Below, in pieces: positions 1 to 9,534 of a stretch of DNA of 62,816 nt. The notes below the pieces were generated by a model. The model worked only from the letters and a program-made list of their open reading frames with translations. It did not search any database and was not told where the DNA came from. This DNA is from an uncultured Opitutia bacterium (lineage in GTDB: Bacteria; Verrucomicrobiota; Verrucomicrobiia; Opitutales; Opitutaceae): positions 1 through 62,816 of the forward strand of contig CAIMFY010000040.1 of NCBI GenBank assembly GCA_903840415.1, given 5' to 3'. Position 1 is the first letter of the stretch. Each line of letters starts with the position of its first letter. Position numbers and translations under genes: made by a program.

Positions 1-187
1 AACTGACGCGGCGATCGTTGTGTCCGGTGCAACTCCGGAGATTAACGGCCGCACTCGCTGTTCGCGCGGCCTCATTGGCTCTTTATCTCAATCGGCCTTC
101 ACGGGCTCGTTGCGATAAGAGCCTATGGTTTTTCGAACGGTTTCCTGCGCCATTGACGCCCCACGCCGCGAGACTACCTTCCGCCGC

Positions 188-436
188 ATGACGTTTGCCG
201 AGGCAGTCGCCCGTTTCACCGCCCAGCTCCGCGAAAATTCCGCGGCGCCCCGGCCCGACTTTCTCTTCGAAACCGTCGATCAGATGCGCGAGTCCAAGAT
301 GCTCCAACGCGCTTTCGATCAGGCCCAGCTTGACCTCGGGCTGGTTACTCCGTCGGAAATGCAGCGGCTCAACTCCGCGGTGCAGGTGGATCACGCCACC
401 GCCCACCGGGTGATCCGTTATCCCCAATATGTCTGA
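188..436 (+). CDS. Small hypothetical protein coupled to a nucleotidyltransferase-like gene
   Basis: An 82-residue soluble protein with no family I recognise. It is mostly charged and amphipathic, probably helical, with no signal peptide or membrane segment. The internal ATG was preferred to one 21 codons upstream because the upstream part looks non-coding and arginine-rich. Its TGA lies inside the first codons of the next gene (8-base overlap), so the two are almost certainly translated together. A small partner before an MNT-fold protein recalls toxin-antitoxin pairs, but that is inference only. The sequence before it (start of the window) shows no gene I can support. Confidence 0.6.
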   Translation: MTFAEAVARFTAQLRENSAAPRPDFLFETVDQMRESKMLQRAFDQAQLDLGLVTPSEMQRLNSAVQVDHATAHRVIRYPQYV

Positions 437-1166
437 GCAGCTCCGCCCGGCCGCCTTTGCGACCGTGCTGACCGATCCCGCGCAACCGCTCATCGTCGGT
501 GGCCAGGCCGTCAACCTCTGGGCGGAAATCTACGTCGAGGCCACGCCCGAGCTTCATCCGTTCGCGCCATTCGTCAGCAAAGACGCCGATATCCACGGCA
601 ACCGCGCTCTCGCGGAAATTCTCCACCGTCGCTCGGGTTGGGCCTGCCGCTTTTTCGACGAACCACGCCAGACTGCCGTCGCCCTCCTGACAAAACCCGC
701 CGACGCCGCCGGCCCGGCCCTAAACGTCGAGGTCCTCCGCACGGTTTATGGCGTCAACGACGACGACCTGAGTCGCAACCTTGTGCGCGAAATCCGTCCC
801 GGCGAACTCTACCGCATCCCGGATCCATTTGTCTTGCTCAAGGCAAAGCTTGCCAACGTCGCCCACCTTTCCGTCGAAAATCGTCCGCAAGACTTGAAGC
901 ACGCCCGCATGTTGCTCCCAATCAGCCGCGCCTACCTGCTTGAAATGCATGCCGCCATCGGTCGCCCAGACATGACTGAGCGCAACTTCCTCGGCGCCGT
1001 TGCCTACGCAACCGAGATCATTCGCTCGCGGGATGCGCGCGCCGTCACCTTGCGCCACGGCCTAGATCTCACTGGGATTTTTTCGCGCACCCTCGCCGAA
1101 TCGCCGCACGAAAAAGTCCGCCATTTCGCCCAAAATCAGCTCCTACGGATCGTCGCCACTCTCTGA
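429..1166 (+). CDS. Nucleotidyltransferase-like protein (MNT fold, AbiEii-like)
   Basis: A 245-residue soluble protein. GGQAVNLW at residues 24-31 followed by KDADIHG at 51-57 matches the G-G...D-x-D arrangement of minimal nucleotidyltransferase folds, as in AbiEii-type toxins and related kanamycin-nucleotidyltransferase-like proteins. The remainder is helical. It overlaps the preceding 82-residue gene, suggesting a two-gene module. Family members transfer NMPs to proteins, tRNA or small molecules; the substrate here cannot be read from sequence. Alternatives are a defence toxin or a housekeeping orphan. The coding call is secure, the function moderate. Confidence 0.7.
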   Translation: MSEQLRPAAFATVLTDPAQPLIVGGQAVNLWAEIYVEATPELHPFAPFVSKDADIHGNRALAEILHRRSGWACRFFDEPRQTAVALLTKPADAAGPALNVEVLRTVYGVNDDDLSRNLVREIRPGELYRIPDPFVLLKAKLANVAHLSVENRPQDLKHARMLLPISRAYLLEMHAAIGRPDMTERNFLGAVAYATEIIRSRDARAVTLRHGLDLTGIFSRTLAESPHEKVRHFAQNQLLRIVATL

Positions 1167-1227
1167 ATGCCACTGTACCGCTTCAACCCCCGACGTGCCC
1201 CATGCCAGTGGTCGGCCGCGTGATCGC

Positions 1228-3147
1228 ATGAAACTGCCCGCGCTCCTCCCGCGTTTTTCGCCTGCCGCGGTGCTCACGGCCGCGCGGACGATCGCGTTGT
1301 TCGGAATCGTGTTTAGCGCGAAGCTGATTTACATTGGTATCGGTGGTTCGGATTTGCCGAACTGGGATCAGTGGGACGCCGAGGCGCGCAATCTCCTGCA
1401 GCCGTGGTTCGAGGGCCGCTTCCACTGGATCGATTTGTTCCAGTCGCACAACGAGCACCGCGTCGCCCTCACGAAGCTCCTCTGTCTCTTCCAAGTCAGC
1501 CTCAACGGCCAGTGGGATGCGCGCTTCCAGTGCGTCTGCAACGCCGCGATGCACGCCGGCCTCGTCGCCGTAAGTTGGCTCTGGCTGCGAAAACTCCTTG
1601 CCGCGGCGTGGGCCAGCGTGGCTTTTTTTCTTGTGCTCGTGGCGCTCACCGCCACGCCGATGTCGTTCCAGAATCTCCTCGGCGGCTTTCACTCGCAGCA
1701 GGTTTTTCTCCTCGGACTTTCGCTCGCGGCGTTTGCCTTGGTGCTCGATGCGCCGGCGTGGACCCGACGTTGGTGGGGCGGCGTCGCCTGTGCGGCGCTG
1801 GCGCTGTTCAGCATGGGCTCCGGATTTTTTGCCGCGGCGGTTGTATTCGGCGCCGCGGCGGTCGATGCGCTACGATTCCGCGCTTGGCGCGAACGTTTTC
1901 CCACGCTGGTCGCAACGGCGTTGCTGGTCGTCGCGGGCTGGTTCCTGCACGTCAACTTCACCCCGCACGAGCCGCTGAAAGCGCACACGGCGCACGATTT
2001 CGTCCTCACGTTTTGGCGGGCGTGCCAGTGGCCGACGCGGGACATCGCGCTCTTCGCCGTCGTCGCCTGGGTGCCGTGGAGCTGGCTCCTGATTCGCGTC
2101 TGGCGCGCCGGTCGCGCGGCCAGTCCGCAGGAACGCGTGGTCGCCGCGACGGGTGCGTGGGTGTTGCTGCAATATGTCGCGGCCGCCTACGCCCGCGGCG
2201 CCGGTGGCGAGTGGCCGGCTGACCGCTACTTCGACACCGAGGCCGTCGGATTGCTCGCCAACGCCGCCGCGCTCATCATCTTTTTCGCCGCACCCGGTTC
2301 GCGCGCGGTGCGAGTCATCGGTTGTGTGGTGGCAGCACTCTGGACCGGACTGCTCACCCACGGGCTGCGCGAACACTTGCCGCACACCTTTAGCGATCTG
2401 GGTGTTGTCGCCCGTGAAATGCGACGCAACGAAATCGTCACCCGCGCCTATCTCGCCTCAAATGATCGCGCGCTCCTCGCCCGTGAACCTGTGCTGCCCT
2501 ATCCGAGCGCGGCCGGTTTTGCCGAGCGCATCGATCCGCCCGTGATTCGCGCTCTCATGCCGGTCTCGGTGCGCGTGCCGTTACCGCTCGCTGCTGCGAC
2601 GCGCGGCGGAAGTTTCCTCTGCTACGATTTCTCCCTGCACCCGCAACCTCTGCTCGGGGCGCCGAAGCCGCCGGAGGTCCGCGACGGCCTGTCGCCTGCG
2701 ACGCCGCGGCTCGAGTATGCCATCATCTGGGGCTCGTTCGGATCGAAGAGCGGCGCCGATTGGGAGAGCGAACCGCTGACGCCGACGCAAGGAGGCTGGT
2801 TGAAATTCGAACTCGCCGGCGACACTGACGTCCCCGGCGTCTCGCTCCAATTGCTCGACGCACGCACGCGCCGACCCATCACCGACATTCGCCCAACCAA
2901 GGCTCCGCACGACACCTGGCGCGCCGCCTATGTGCCGACTCCGGAGCGCGCCTACGTCGTAGTCGCACACGTCGCCGACCCCGCTCACTGGCTCGCGTTC
3001 AATCAGCCCACCGAAATGACCACGATCTCGCATGCCGTCTGGGAAATCATGAAAAACGGAGCGGTCATTCTGTGGATTTCCTGCGGAGCGGCAGTGGTGC
3101 TCGGTGTCGCCAGCCTGGGGCGATTTTCCAGGCGGGGCCGAATCTAA
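1228..3147 (+). CDS. GT-C-like integral membrane protein with C-terminal extracytoplasmic domain
   Basis: A polytopic protein of 639 residues. An acidic WDQWDAE motif at 46-52 follows the first membrane helix and is followed by a HNEHR motif, the layout of GT-C glycosyltransferases that use polyprenyl-phosphate sugars and keep the catalytic acid in the first outer loop. About ten hydrophobic segments fill residues 15-400. A beta-rich soluble part covers about 480-610, and a last helix is followed by a basic tail. An in-frame GTG 11 codons upstream is possible; the ATG was chosen because the hydrophobic start follows it closely. It is the first of five large membrane proteins before 11.2 kb. 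Exact acceptor and donor are unknown. Confidence 0.7.
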   Translation: MKLPALLPRFSPAAVLTAARTIALFGIVFSAKLIYIGIGGSDLPNWDQWDAEARNLLQPWFEGRFHWIDLFQSHNEHRVALTKLLCLFQVSLNGQWDARFQCVCNAAMHAGLVAVSWLWLRKLLAAAWASVAFFLVLVALTATPMSFQNLLGGFHSQQVFLLGLSLAAFALVLDAPAWTRRWWGGVACAALALFSMGSGFFAAAVVFGAAAVDALRFRAWRERFPTLVATALLVVAGWFLHVNFTPHEPLKAHTAHDFVLTFWRACQWPTRDIALFAVVAWVPWSWLLIRVWRAGRAASPQERVVAATGAWVLLQYVAAAYARGAGGEWPADRYFDTEAVGLLANAAALIIFFAAPGSRAVRVIGCVVAALWTGLLTHGLREHLPHTFSDLGVVAREMRRNEIVTRAYLASNDRALLAREPVLPYPSAAGFAERIDPPVIRALMPVSVRVPLPLAAATRGGSFLCYDFSLHPQPLLGAPKPPEVRDGLSPATPRLEYAIIWGSFGSKSGADWESEPLTPTQGGWLKFELAGDTDVPGVSLQLLDARTRRPITDIRPTKAPHDTWRAAYVPTPERAYVVVAHVADPAHWLAFNQPTEMTTISHAVWEIMKNGAVILWISCGAAVVLGVASLGRFSRRGRI

Positions 3148-3192
3148 ATCCTTGTCGCACCGCGCGCACTTCCGCGACACTGCCGACTTCGC

Positions 3193-6100
3193 ATGAAATT
3201 TTTCACGCTCCCGGCCCTGCTCGCCGCCGCGCTTTTTAGCGCTGTCGTCGTCCAACCGTGGATGCCATCCTCGCACCTGCGCGGCGGTGCCTACGTGTTG
3301 GAAGCGCGCGTGGCATCGACGCAGTCCGGCCACGTCGAGGTTTACCCTGACACGGGCGACGGATTTTCCGAGCAAACCGTCGTGCGTGCACCGATCGGAG
3401 CCGACAACACGCCCGTCAAACTGCGCTTCGATTTCGCTGGCGGCGCCTATCGTGCCTTCCGTTTCGATCCGCTGGACAACGACGGCATCGTCACGATTAG
3501 CGAAGCTCGCATCGTCGCCGACAACGGCCGCATCGTCCGCGAAATCTTTCCCAACGAGTGGAAGGTGATGCAGCAAATCGATGCGACGCGCATCACCGAC
3601 TCGCAGCTCATCGTCTCCATCACACCCGGCGCCAACGATCCGCAGCTCACGATCACGTTCGATCCGCTGCTGGTCTTGAAACCGTCGCTCTCGGAGTGGC
3701 TGGACTCGTTTCTTACGCGCTGGCTCGGCGTGCTCGTCGCGTTGGCTGCGCTGTTGTTCGTGCTCGATCGACTGCCGACCAGCGTCCGAGGAATATTTTC
3801 CGCCGCGCGCGCCTGGGCCGGCGCCACTCCCGGTCGCGCCGTCGCGATCGCCGCGCTCGTGGCCGTCGTCGCCAGCGCCTATCCGGTCGTGTTTCTGGGC
3901 AAGAGTTACGTCTCGCCCGACCTCGGTGCGATCCTGCTTTACGACGACTATCCCACGCTGCCCGGCTACAAAACCGACCACGTCGCCGATGTGAAAGGCT
4001 CCGACATCGGTGCCATCGCGTGGCAGGATATTCCGGCCACCGTCACTCAGCGCAGCGCGCTCCTCCAAGGCGAATTGCCGCTGTGGAACCGCTACAATTC
4101 CTGCGGCACGCCGCTGCTCGGTCAGGGCCAGTCGATGTTCGGCGATCCGTTGCATTTCATTCCGCTGCTGGCGAACAGCGCGGCTTGGGCGTGGGACGTG
4201 AAATTTCTCCTCGCCAAATGGCTCTTTGCCTTCGGGCTGGGCCTCTGCGTGCTAACCGTAGCGCGCCATCTTCCAGCGGCGATTCTCACGGCCGCGGTTG
4301 CGCCCTTTATCGGATTCTTCGTTTATCGCGTAAATCATCCGGCGTTTTTCAGCGTGTGTTACGCCCCGTGGGTGCTGGTGACGTGGCTGAAATTCGTCGA
4401 TGCCCCGAGCCGCCGCCACGCCGCCGGCTGGCTCGCTGGCCTGATGCTTGTCAACTGGTCTCTGCTCAACAGCGGCACGGTGAAGGAGGCCTACATGCTG
4501 CTCCTTTGCCTCAATTTCGCCGGCGCTGTCGTGCTGCTCACCGCTGCCCAACCGTGGCGGGAGCGGATGCTTCGACTCGCGGGAGCCGCGTGGGCCGGCG
4601 TGTTGCTCACGTTACTTGCGCTGCCGGAGTTGACCACTTTTTACGACACGCTCGCCGGTTCCTACACGAGCTACAACGCCCCGAGCGCCTACCAGATTCA
4701 ACCCGAACTCTTGCTGGGATTTTTCGACGAGGTGTTTTACCGCCCGCTCTCGCAGGGAGAAATGCTGTTCAATCCCGCGTTGAACCTGCTGCTGCTCGGC
4801 GGCGTCCTCTATTTCCTCGCTACGCTGCGCGAAAATTTTTTCCTGCGCGCCGCAATGGCGATCGGCGCGGCCGCGCTGTTGCCGCTGGCGCTCGCGTTCG
4901 GCCTCGTGCCCGCCCGCTGGATCGTGCAACTGCCGTTCCTCGCCAACATCGCGCACATCGACAACACGTTTTCCTGCGCGCTCATCGTGCTCACCATCGT
5001 GCTCGCCGGCGTCGGTTTCCGTCGCGCCATCGAGCGACTCGGCACCCCTGCGGGCCGCGGCGATCTGGTGGTCACGGGGCTAATGCTGTTCGCTGTCGTA
5101 TTCGGCTACATCGCGTTCACGCAGGCTGTGCATCGCTCGGTCTTCGGCTACGGCACGACTTTCACCTTCATGAAAGCGGGTGAGGCGCTGCCGGTGAAAC
5201 CATTCGTTTGGACTTACCTCGGCGTCGGGCTCGTGGCGCTGGTCCTCGGGGCGGCCACGTTGCGCCACGCGCTCGCGGCGGGAAAATTTTCGCCCGCGAA
5301 CAGCGTCGTGCTGCTCGCCTGCTCACTCGTCCTCGTCTGGCGAAACGGCTTTCAGGCCGGTTCAGGTTACGAATCCTACGTCGTCAACCCAACCACGCGC
5401 GTCAACTTCCATGCGCGCTCCGATGCCATGCAGTTCATGCGCGCCGCGGTCGCCCGCGAACCGGCGCGCGGCGTCGGAATCCAAGGTAATTTCTTTCCCG
5501 GTTGGACCGGCTTCTACAGCCTCGAATCAATCGGCGGGCCCGACGCGCTGATGAACCCGCGTTACCGCGAACTCATTGACGCCAGCGGCATCGAGCGCAT
5601 CTGGGACTGGCGCTACTATCTCACCGCCGGCAGCCTGCCCGCCGTGCGGCCGATTCTCGATGCCCTGAACGTGCGGTTTTATTTCGACTACAAGAGCGAC
5701 CAAGGCCGCGACGGCGCCGTCCTCCGACTGGCCCGCGTCGCCGATCTCGATGTTTACGAAAGCCCGACCGCGTGGCCCCGGGCGTTTTTCACCGACCGGA
5801 TTGTCAGCTACGAAAACGCCCCCGCACTCATCTCCCAGTTTCGCACCGGCGATGGCCGACCCTTCGCCGCCGCGCAAGCCCCTGACCTCGCGCTCGACCG
5901 CACGCTCGATGCCCTGCCCCGCGGAATCGCGGGCCGCACGGTGACGCCCGCCACCAATTATCAGCTGACAGAAAACACCACCACTTTCACAGTGCGCGCG
6001 AACGGCCCCGGCGTCGCCGTGCTGACCGAAGCGTTTCTACCCGGAGATTTTCGCGCTGAGGTGGACGGAATGAAAGCGCACATCGTGCGCCTGAACCACG

Positions 6101-6258
6101 CGTTCAAAGGCGTCGTGCTCGATACCGCGGGTGAACACCGGGTGACGTTCCGCTATCGACCGCGGCGCTATTTCCCGAGTCTGCTTGCAGCGGCCACCGG
6201 CCTGTTTCTGTTGGCCGGCTCATGCTGGGTCGTGTGGCGCAAATCGGCCGCCACATGA
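3193..6258 (+). CDS. YfhO-like large membrane protein (GT-C superfamily)
   Basis: A 1021-residue protein. A signal-anchor-like N-terminus is followed by a beta-sandwich at about 30-160, then more than ten membrane helices. The outer-loop acidic motif LLYDDYP lies at 248-254 and is followed by a LWNRYNSCGTPLLGQGQ segment typical of YfhO-like proteins. The C-terminus carries the YfhO signature: a beta domain with E-V-D-G, R-L-N-H-A-F-K-G and GEHRVTFRYRPRRY, then a final helix. Family members are linked to lipoteichoic or cell-wall glycan glycosylation in Firmicutes; in Gram-negatives they are uncharacterised. The last four bases overlap the next gene (ATGA), so it is translationally coupled to a GT2 that probably supplies its lipid-linked sugar. 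Confidence 0.8.
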   Translation: MKFFTLPALLAAALFSAVVVQPWMPSSHLRGGAYVLEARVASTQSGHVEVYPDTGDGFSEQTVVRAPIGADNTPVKLRFDFAGGAYRAFRFDPLDNDGIVTISEARIVADNGRIVREIFPNEWKVMQQIDATRITDSQLIVSITPGANDPQLTITFDPLLVLKPSLSEWLDSFLTRWLGVLVALAALLFVLDRLPTSVRGIFSAARAWAGATPGRAVAIAALVAVVASAYPVVFLGKSYVSPDLGAILLYDDYPTLPGYKTDHVADVKGSDIGAIAWQDIPATVTQRSALLQGELPLWNRYNSCGTPLLGQGQSMFGDPLHFIPLLANSAAWAWDVKFLLAKWLFAFGLGLCVLTVARHLPAAILTAAVAPFIGFFVYRVNHPAFFSVCYAPWVLVTWLKFVDAPSRRHAAGWLAGLMLVNWSLLNSGTVKEAYMLLLCLNFAGAVVLLTAAQPWRERMLRLAGAAWAGVLLTLLALPELTTFYDTLAGSYTSYNAPSAYQIQPELLLGFFDEVFYRPLSQGEMLFNPALNLLLLGGVLYFLATLRENFFLRAAMAIGAAALLPLALAFGLVPARWIVQLPFLANIAHIDNTFSCALIVLTIVLAGVGFRRAIERLGTPAGRGDLVVTGLMLFAVVFGYIAFTQAVHRSVFGYGTTFTFMKAGEALPVKPFVWTYLGVGLVALVLGAATLRHALAAGKFSPANSVVLLACSLVLVWRNGFQAGSGYESYVVNPTTRVNFHARSDAMQFMRAAVAREPARGVGIQGNFFPGWTGFYSLESIGGPDALMNPRYRELIDASGIERIWDWRYYLTAGSLPAVRPILDALNVRFYFDYKSDQGRDGAVLRLARVADLDVYESPTAWPRAFFTDRIVSYENAPALISQFRTGDGRPFAAAQAPDLALDRTLDALPRGIAGRTVTPATNYQLTENTTTFTVRANGPGVAVLTEAFLPGDFRAEVDGMKAHIVRLNHAFKGVVLDTAGEHRVTFRYRPRRYFPSLLAAATGLFLLAGSCWVVWRKSAAT

Positions 6259-7010
6259 GTGCCTCCACCACAACGCCGGCCAAGCCCCGCGTCCTATCCG
6301 TCGTCGTCCCGGTATTTAATGAACGCGCCACCGCGAAAGAGGCGCTCGACGCCATCGTCGCGAAAATCATCTCCGGCTGGGAACTCGAAATCATCCTCGT
6401 CGAGAGCAACTCCACCGACGGCACGCGCGACATCGTCCTCGGCTACAAAGATCACCCGCGCGTGAAAATCATTCTTGAAGACACGCCCCGCGGCAAAGGC
6501 CATGCCGTGCGCGCCGGTTTCGCGCATGCCACTGGCGAAGTGCTGCTCATCCAGGACGCCGACCTCGAATACGATCTCGCCGACTACGACACTCTGCTCG
6601 CACCGATCGCCGCGGGCCGGCAGGAATTTGTGCTCGGCTCGCGCCACGGCGACGGCGGCTGGGCGCTGCGAAAATTCGACGACCAACCACTCCACGCGCT
6701 GCTCCTCAACACCGCCCATTGGACGTTCACGTTCATGATCAACGTCTCGCTCGGCATCTGGCTGAAGGACCCGTTCACAATGTATAAAGTGTTCCGCCGC
6801 GACTGCCTCGAAGGGCTCACGTTCGAGTGCAACCGCTTTGATTTCGACTGGGAACTGCTCATCAAGCTCGTCCGCAAAGGCCACCGCCCGATCGAGATTC
6901 CGATCAGCTACAAGTCGCGTTCGTTCAAGGAAGGGAAAAAAATCACGATGTTCCGCGATCCGCTGACCTGGCTCTGGGCGCTGGTAAAATACCGCTGTGT
7001 GCGGCTGTGA
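6255..7010 (+). CDS. GT2 glycosyltransferase, dolichol-phosphate-mannose-synthase-like
   Basis: A single GT-A domain of 251 residues without membrane helices. The nucleotide-binding strand LSVVVPVFNER is near 14-24, E-S-N-S-T-D-G at 50-56, and the metal-binding D-A-D at 101-103. The C-terminal K-S-R-S-F-K-E-G-K-K-I segment is typical of DPM1-like enzymes that move a sugar from NDP or GDP to polyprenyl phosphate. The start was set at the ATG that overlaps the stop of the YfhO-like gene. It very likely loads the lipid carrier used by the adjacent GT-C-like proteins (inference). The sugar is not known. Confidence 0.85.
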   Translation: MSASTTTPAKPRVLSVVVPVFNERATAKEALDAIVAKIISGWELEIILVESNSTDGTRDIVLGYKDHPRVKIILEDTPRGKGHAVRAGFAHATGEVLLIQDADLEYDLADYDTLLAPIAAGRQEFVLGSRHGDGGWALRKFDDQPLHALLLNTAHWTFTFMINVSLGIWLKDPFTMYKVFRRDCLEGLTFECNRFDFDWELLIKLVRKGHRPIEIPISYKSRSFKEGKKITMFRDPLTWLWALVKYRCVRL

Positions 7011-7014
7011 GGCG

Positions 7015-8256
7015 ATGAAGGCGACCGGCGCAGCGCCGCCAGACTCACCCGTGCCCCGCGTGCTGCCGCCCATCTGGGGTGCGATTGCAGTGTCTTACCT
7101 TTTGCTCATCGCAAAAAAACCGTGGGCGCTGACCCTGCCGCAACTCTGGGCCGAGGACGGCAGCATCCATCTGCTGGACGTCGACCAGTGGGGCGCAGGT
7201 GCGTTTCTCCTGGCTTATCGCGGCTACCTGCATCTGCTGCCGCGTCTCATCGCGTGGATCGCCAGCCACACCGTCGACGTCGCGCACTGGCCGGGATTTT
7301 ATAATGGCGCGTCCCTGCTTGTCACCATGGTGCTCTTCGTGCGCATGGCCTCGCCGCGTCTCGAACTGCCCGGCAAACCCTGGCTCGTGCTGGCCTTCGT
7401 CCTGATCCCGCACAGCGGCGAAGTCTTTCTCAACATCACCAACTTGCACTGGCTCACCGGGGCTTTTCTCGTGCAACAAGCATTGATCAGCCGGCCCCAA
7501 ACGCTCGCTCAACGGGCAGGCGATTACCTTCTCATCGTTCTGGCCGGACTCTCCGATCCGTCCGCGATCATCTTTTTCTCGCTCTTCCTCTGGCGCTGGT
7601 GGCGCGAGCGGGACAAAGACAACTTGGCCGTTCTGCTTCTCGTCAGCGCCTGCGCCGCGACGCAGGCTTACTTTCTAAAAACAGCCGGCCTGCACTCGGA
7701 CGCCGCCGCCCAGCCACTCCATCTCGCCGAATTGCTCGAGCGGACGGGAGCCCGGTTGATCATTTGGCCATTCTTCGGATCTCGGGCCGTCACACTGCTG
7801 CCGCACTTTGCGCTGGCCGCGATCGCGGTGGTGGCAATCTTTGCCATCGCCCTGTGGGCACTGCGACCGCATCCGCGCCGAACCTTGCGCGCACAGGTCC
7901 TCGTCGCGTGGGCACTGATAACCGTTTCCTGCGTCTATCGGAGTCGGCCCGACACTTGGGATGTCCCCATCGAGGATTTGGGTTACGCCGAACCCTATTT
8001 CTACCTGTCGCGACTGCTCCTCGTCTGGCTGGTGATCTGGGAATTCGATGCGAAACCACAAGCGGTCGCGCTCGTCGCCAAAATCGCCTGCGTGGTGGGA
8101 GCATTGCTGGCGCTTCCTGATAGCCGCGTGCACGACATGCCTGATTGTCACTGGGCCGAAAATTGCGAACCGATTCGGCGCGGCGTGCCCGCGAAAATCC
8201 CCATCATGCCCGAGGGCTGGATCCTCGATTATCCGGGCCGGACCGCCAAGCCCTGA
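7015..8256 (+). CDS. GT-C-like membrane protein, tandem copy 1
   Basis: A 413-residue polytopic protein with about nine hydrophobic segments. The LWAEDGS motif at 45-50 sits just after the first helix and is a probable GT-C catalytic acidic motif. The tail ends with a C-x-P-I-R-R-G-x-P-A-K-I...P-E-G-W pattern shared with the next gene, so the two are tandem duplicates. It begins a few bases after the GT2 stop. An ATG six codons upstream would overlap that gene and is an alternative start. Donor and acceptor are unknown; a lipid-linked sugar donor is the family expectation. Confidence 0.7.
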   Translation: MKATGAAPPDSPVPRVLPPIWGAIAVSYLLLIAKKPWALTLPQLWAEDGSIHLLDVDQWGAGAFLLAYRGYLHLLPRLIAWIASHTVDVAHWPGFYNGASLLVTMVLFVRMASPRLELPGKPWLVLAFVLIPHSGEVFLNITNLHWLTGAFLVQQALISRPQTLAQRAGDYLLIVLAGLSDPSAIIFFSLFLWRWWRERDKDNLAVLLLVSACAATQAYFLKTAGLHSDAAAQPLHLAELLERTGARLIIWPFFGSRAVTLLPHFALAAIAVVAIFAIALWALRPHPRRTLRAQVLVAWALITVSCVYRSRPDTWDVPIEDLGYAEPYFYLSRLLLVWLVIWEFDAKPQAVALVAKIACVVGALLALPDSRVHDMPDCHWAENCEPIRRGVPAKIPIMPEGWILDYPGRTAKP

Positions 8257-8269
8257 CCACATCGCATCG

Positions 8270-9526
8270 GTGAAATCTCTATCCGTAAGCGCCACTCACC
8301 TCGCAAATGAAATTCGGGATTGGTGGCGAACTCCGCGGCTGACGTGGCCGGTGTTTGTCGCGTTCGCCGCACTGCTGGCAATTCGAAAACCCTCCGCGTT
8401 GCTCACCGCTCAGCTTTGGGCCGAGGACGGCAGTATCTTCCTCGACCAAAACGATCACCTCGGACTGCGCGCCTTCATCGAGCCCTACATGGGTTATCTC
8501 CACGCGCTGCCGCGACTGATCGCTTGGGCCGCCGCGCTCCTCGTCGATCCGAAGTGGTGGCCTCTGTTCTACAACGCCACCGCCGGCGCGATCGCGCTCG
8601 CCGTGATGGCCAGAATATTTTCGCCGCGGCTCGCGCTGCCCGCGAAACCGGCACTCGCTCTCGCGTTGCTGCTGGGAGCCAGAACCGGCGAGGTGCTTTT
8701 CAACATCACCAATCTCCAATTCGTCGCGGCCGCCGCGCTGGTCCAACTCCTACTCATGTCGCGTCCACGCTCGGCGCTGGCTCGCGCCAGCGATGTCGTA
8801 ATCCTCACGCTCGTGGGCTTGACGGGACCGTTCAGCATCATCTTCGCGCCGTTTTTCGCGTGGCGATGGTGTCGCGACCGCCACCGCGACAATTTGATCG
8901 CACTGCTCGTGGTCGCGAGCTGTGCCGTTATTCAAGGCTGGTTCGTGCTGCACGGGCCAGCCGCCGGCGCCGGACTCGCCGATATTTTCCATCCGATAAA
9001 ATTCCTCGAGATCACCGCCAGCCGACTCGTCGCCTGGCCGCTCGCTGGCGAATGGGCGGTTCGCCACGTATCGCCGAAACTCATCGCCTCAGTCTGTGGC
9101 GGGTTGCTGGTCGCGATGCTGTGGCGCGCCGCGCGGCCCCAGCCACTCCGGACCACGCGGGTGCAAGCTGCCTTCGCGCTCGTCGTTCTACTCGTAGCCG
9201 CCGCCTACCGGGTGCGTTTCGACACTTGGGAGCAGGAGGACTTCGACTCCGGGGAACGCTATTTTTATCTGCCTCGCGTGCTGCTGCTCTGGCTCGTCGT
9301 GTGGGAATTTGAAGCGACCTCACGCGCCGTGCGTTGGCTCGCCCGCGGGGCGTTTCTCCTCTGCATCGTCACCCTGATTCCGGGCTACGTCCTGCCCGCG
9401 CCGCCCGACTACCACTGGTCGGAGCATTGCGATCCGATCCGGCGTGGCGAGCCAGCTAAGATCTCGACGCTGCCAGAGGGCTGGACGCTCGAATACGCTG
9501 GCCGAGCGCCGCGCGGCCCGGATTAG
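8270..9526 (+). CDS. GT-C-like membrane protein, tandem copy 2
   Basis: A 418-residue paralogue of the preceding protein. It shares LWAEDGS (49-55), the G-Y-L-H-A-L-P-R-L-I-A-W segment, the F-N-I-T-N-L motif and the CxPIRRGxPAKI...PEGW tail. GTG is the likely start, because upstream codons overlap the previous gene and read as its shadow. A soluble N-terminus of about 25 residues precedes the first helix. Duplication followed by divergence in the middle loops suggests two related linkages in one glycan, but this is inference. Confidence 0.7.
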   Translation: MKSLSVSATHLANEIRDWWRTPRLTWPVFVAFAALLAIRKPSALLTAQLWAEDGSIFLDQNDHLGLRAFIEPYMGYLHALPRLIAWAAALLVDPKWWPLFYNATAGAIALAVMARIFSPRLALPAKPALALALLLGARTGEVLFNITNLQFVAAAALVQLLLMSRPRSALARASDVVILTLVGLTGPFSIIFAPFFAWRWCRDRHRDNLIALLVVASCAVIQGWFVLHGPAAGAGLADIFHPIKFLEITASRLVAWPLAGEWAVRHVSPKLIASVCGGLLVAMLWRAARPQPLRTTRVQAAFALVVLLVAAAYRVRFDTWEQEDFDSGERYFYLPRVLLLWLVVWEFEATSRAVRWLARGAFLLCIVTLIPGYVLPAPPDYHWSEHCDPIRRGEPAKISTLPEGWTLEYAGRAPRGPD

Positions 9527-9534
9527 GTAACGGT

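Noticed and set aside
1-187. Start-of-window RNA gene or partial gene
   Set aside because: A short TCCGG...CCGGA hairpin near base 25 lacks any tRNA-like fold, and no frame looks coding.
83-514. Minus-strand gene of 143 codons at the window start
   Set aside because: Covers the coupled plus-strand pair whose nucleotidyltransferase motifs are convincing; the antisense frame has none.
2581-4155. Long antisense frame of 524 codons
   Set aside because: Shadow of the two large membrane protein genes on the plus strand; Arg/Asp/Gly-rich composition without hydrophobic pattern or domains.
3558-5183. Long same-strand frame of 541 codons inside the YfhO-like gene
   Set aside because: Out-of-frame shadow, very Arg-rich, no motif; the overlapping frame has clear family signatures.
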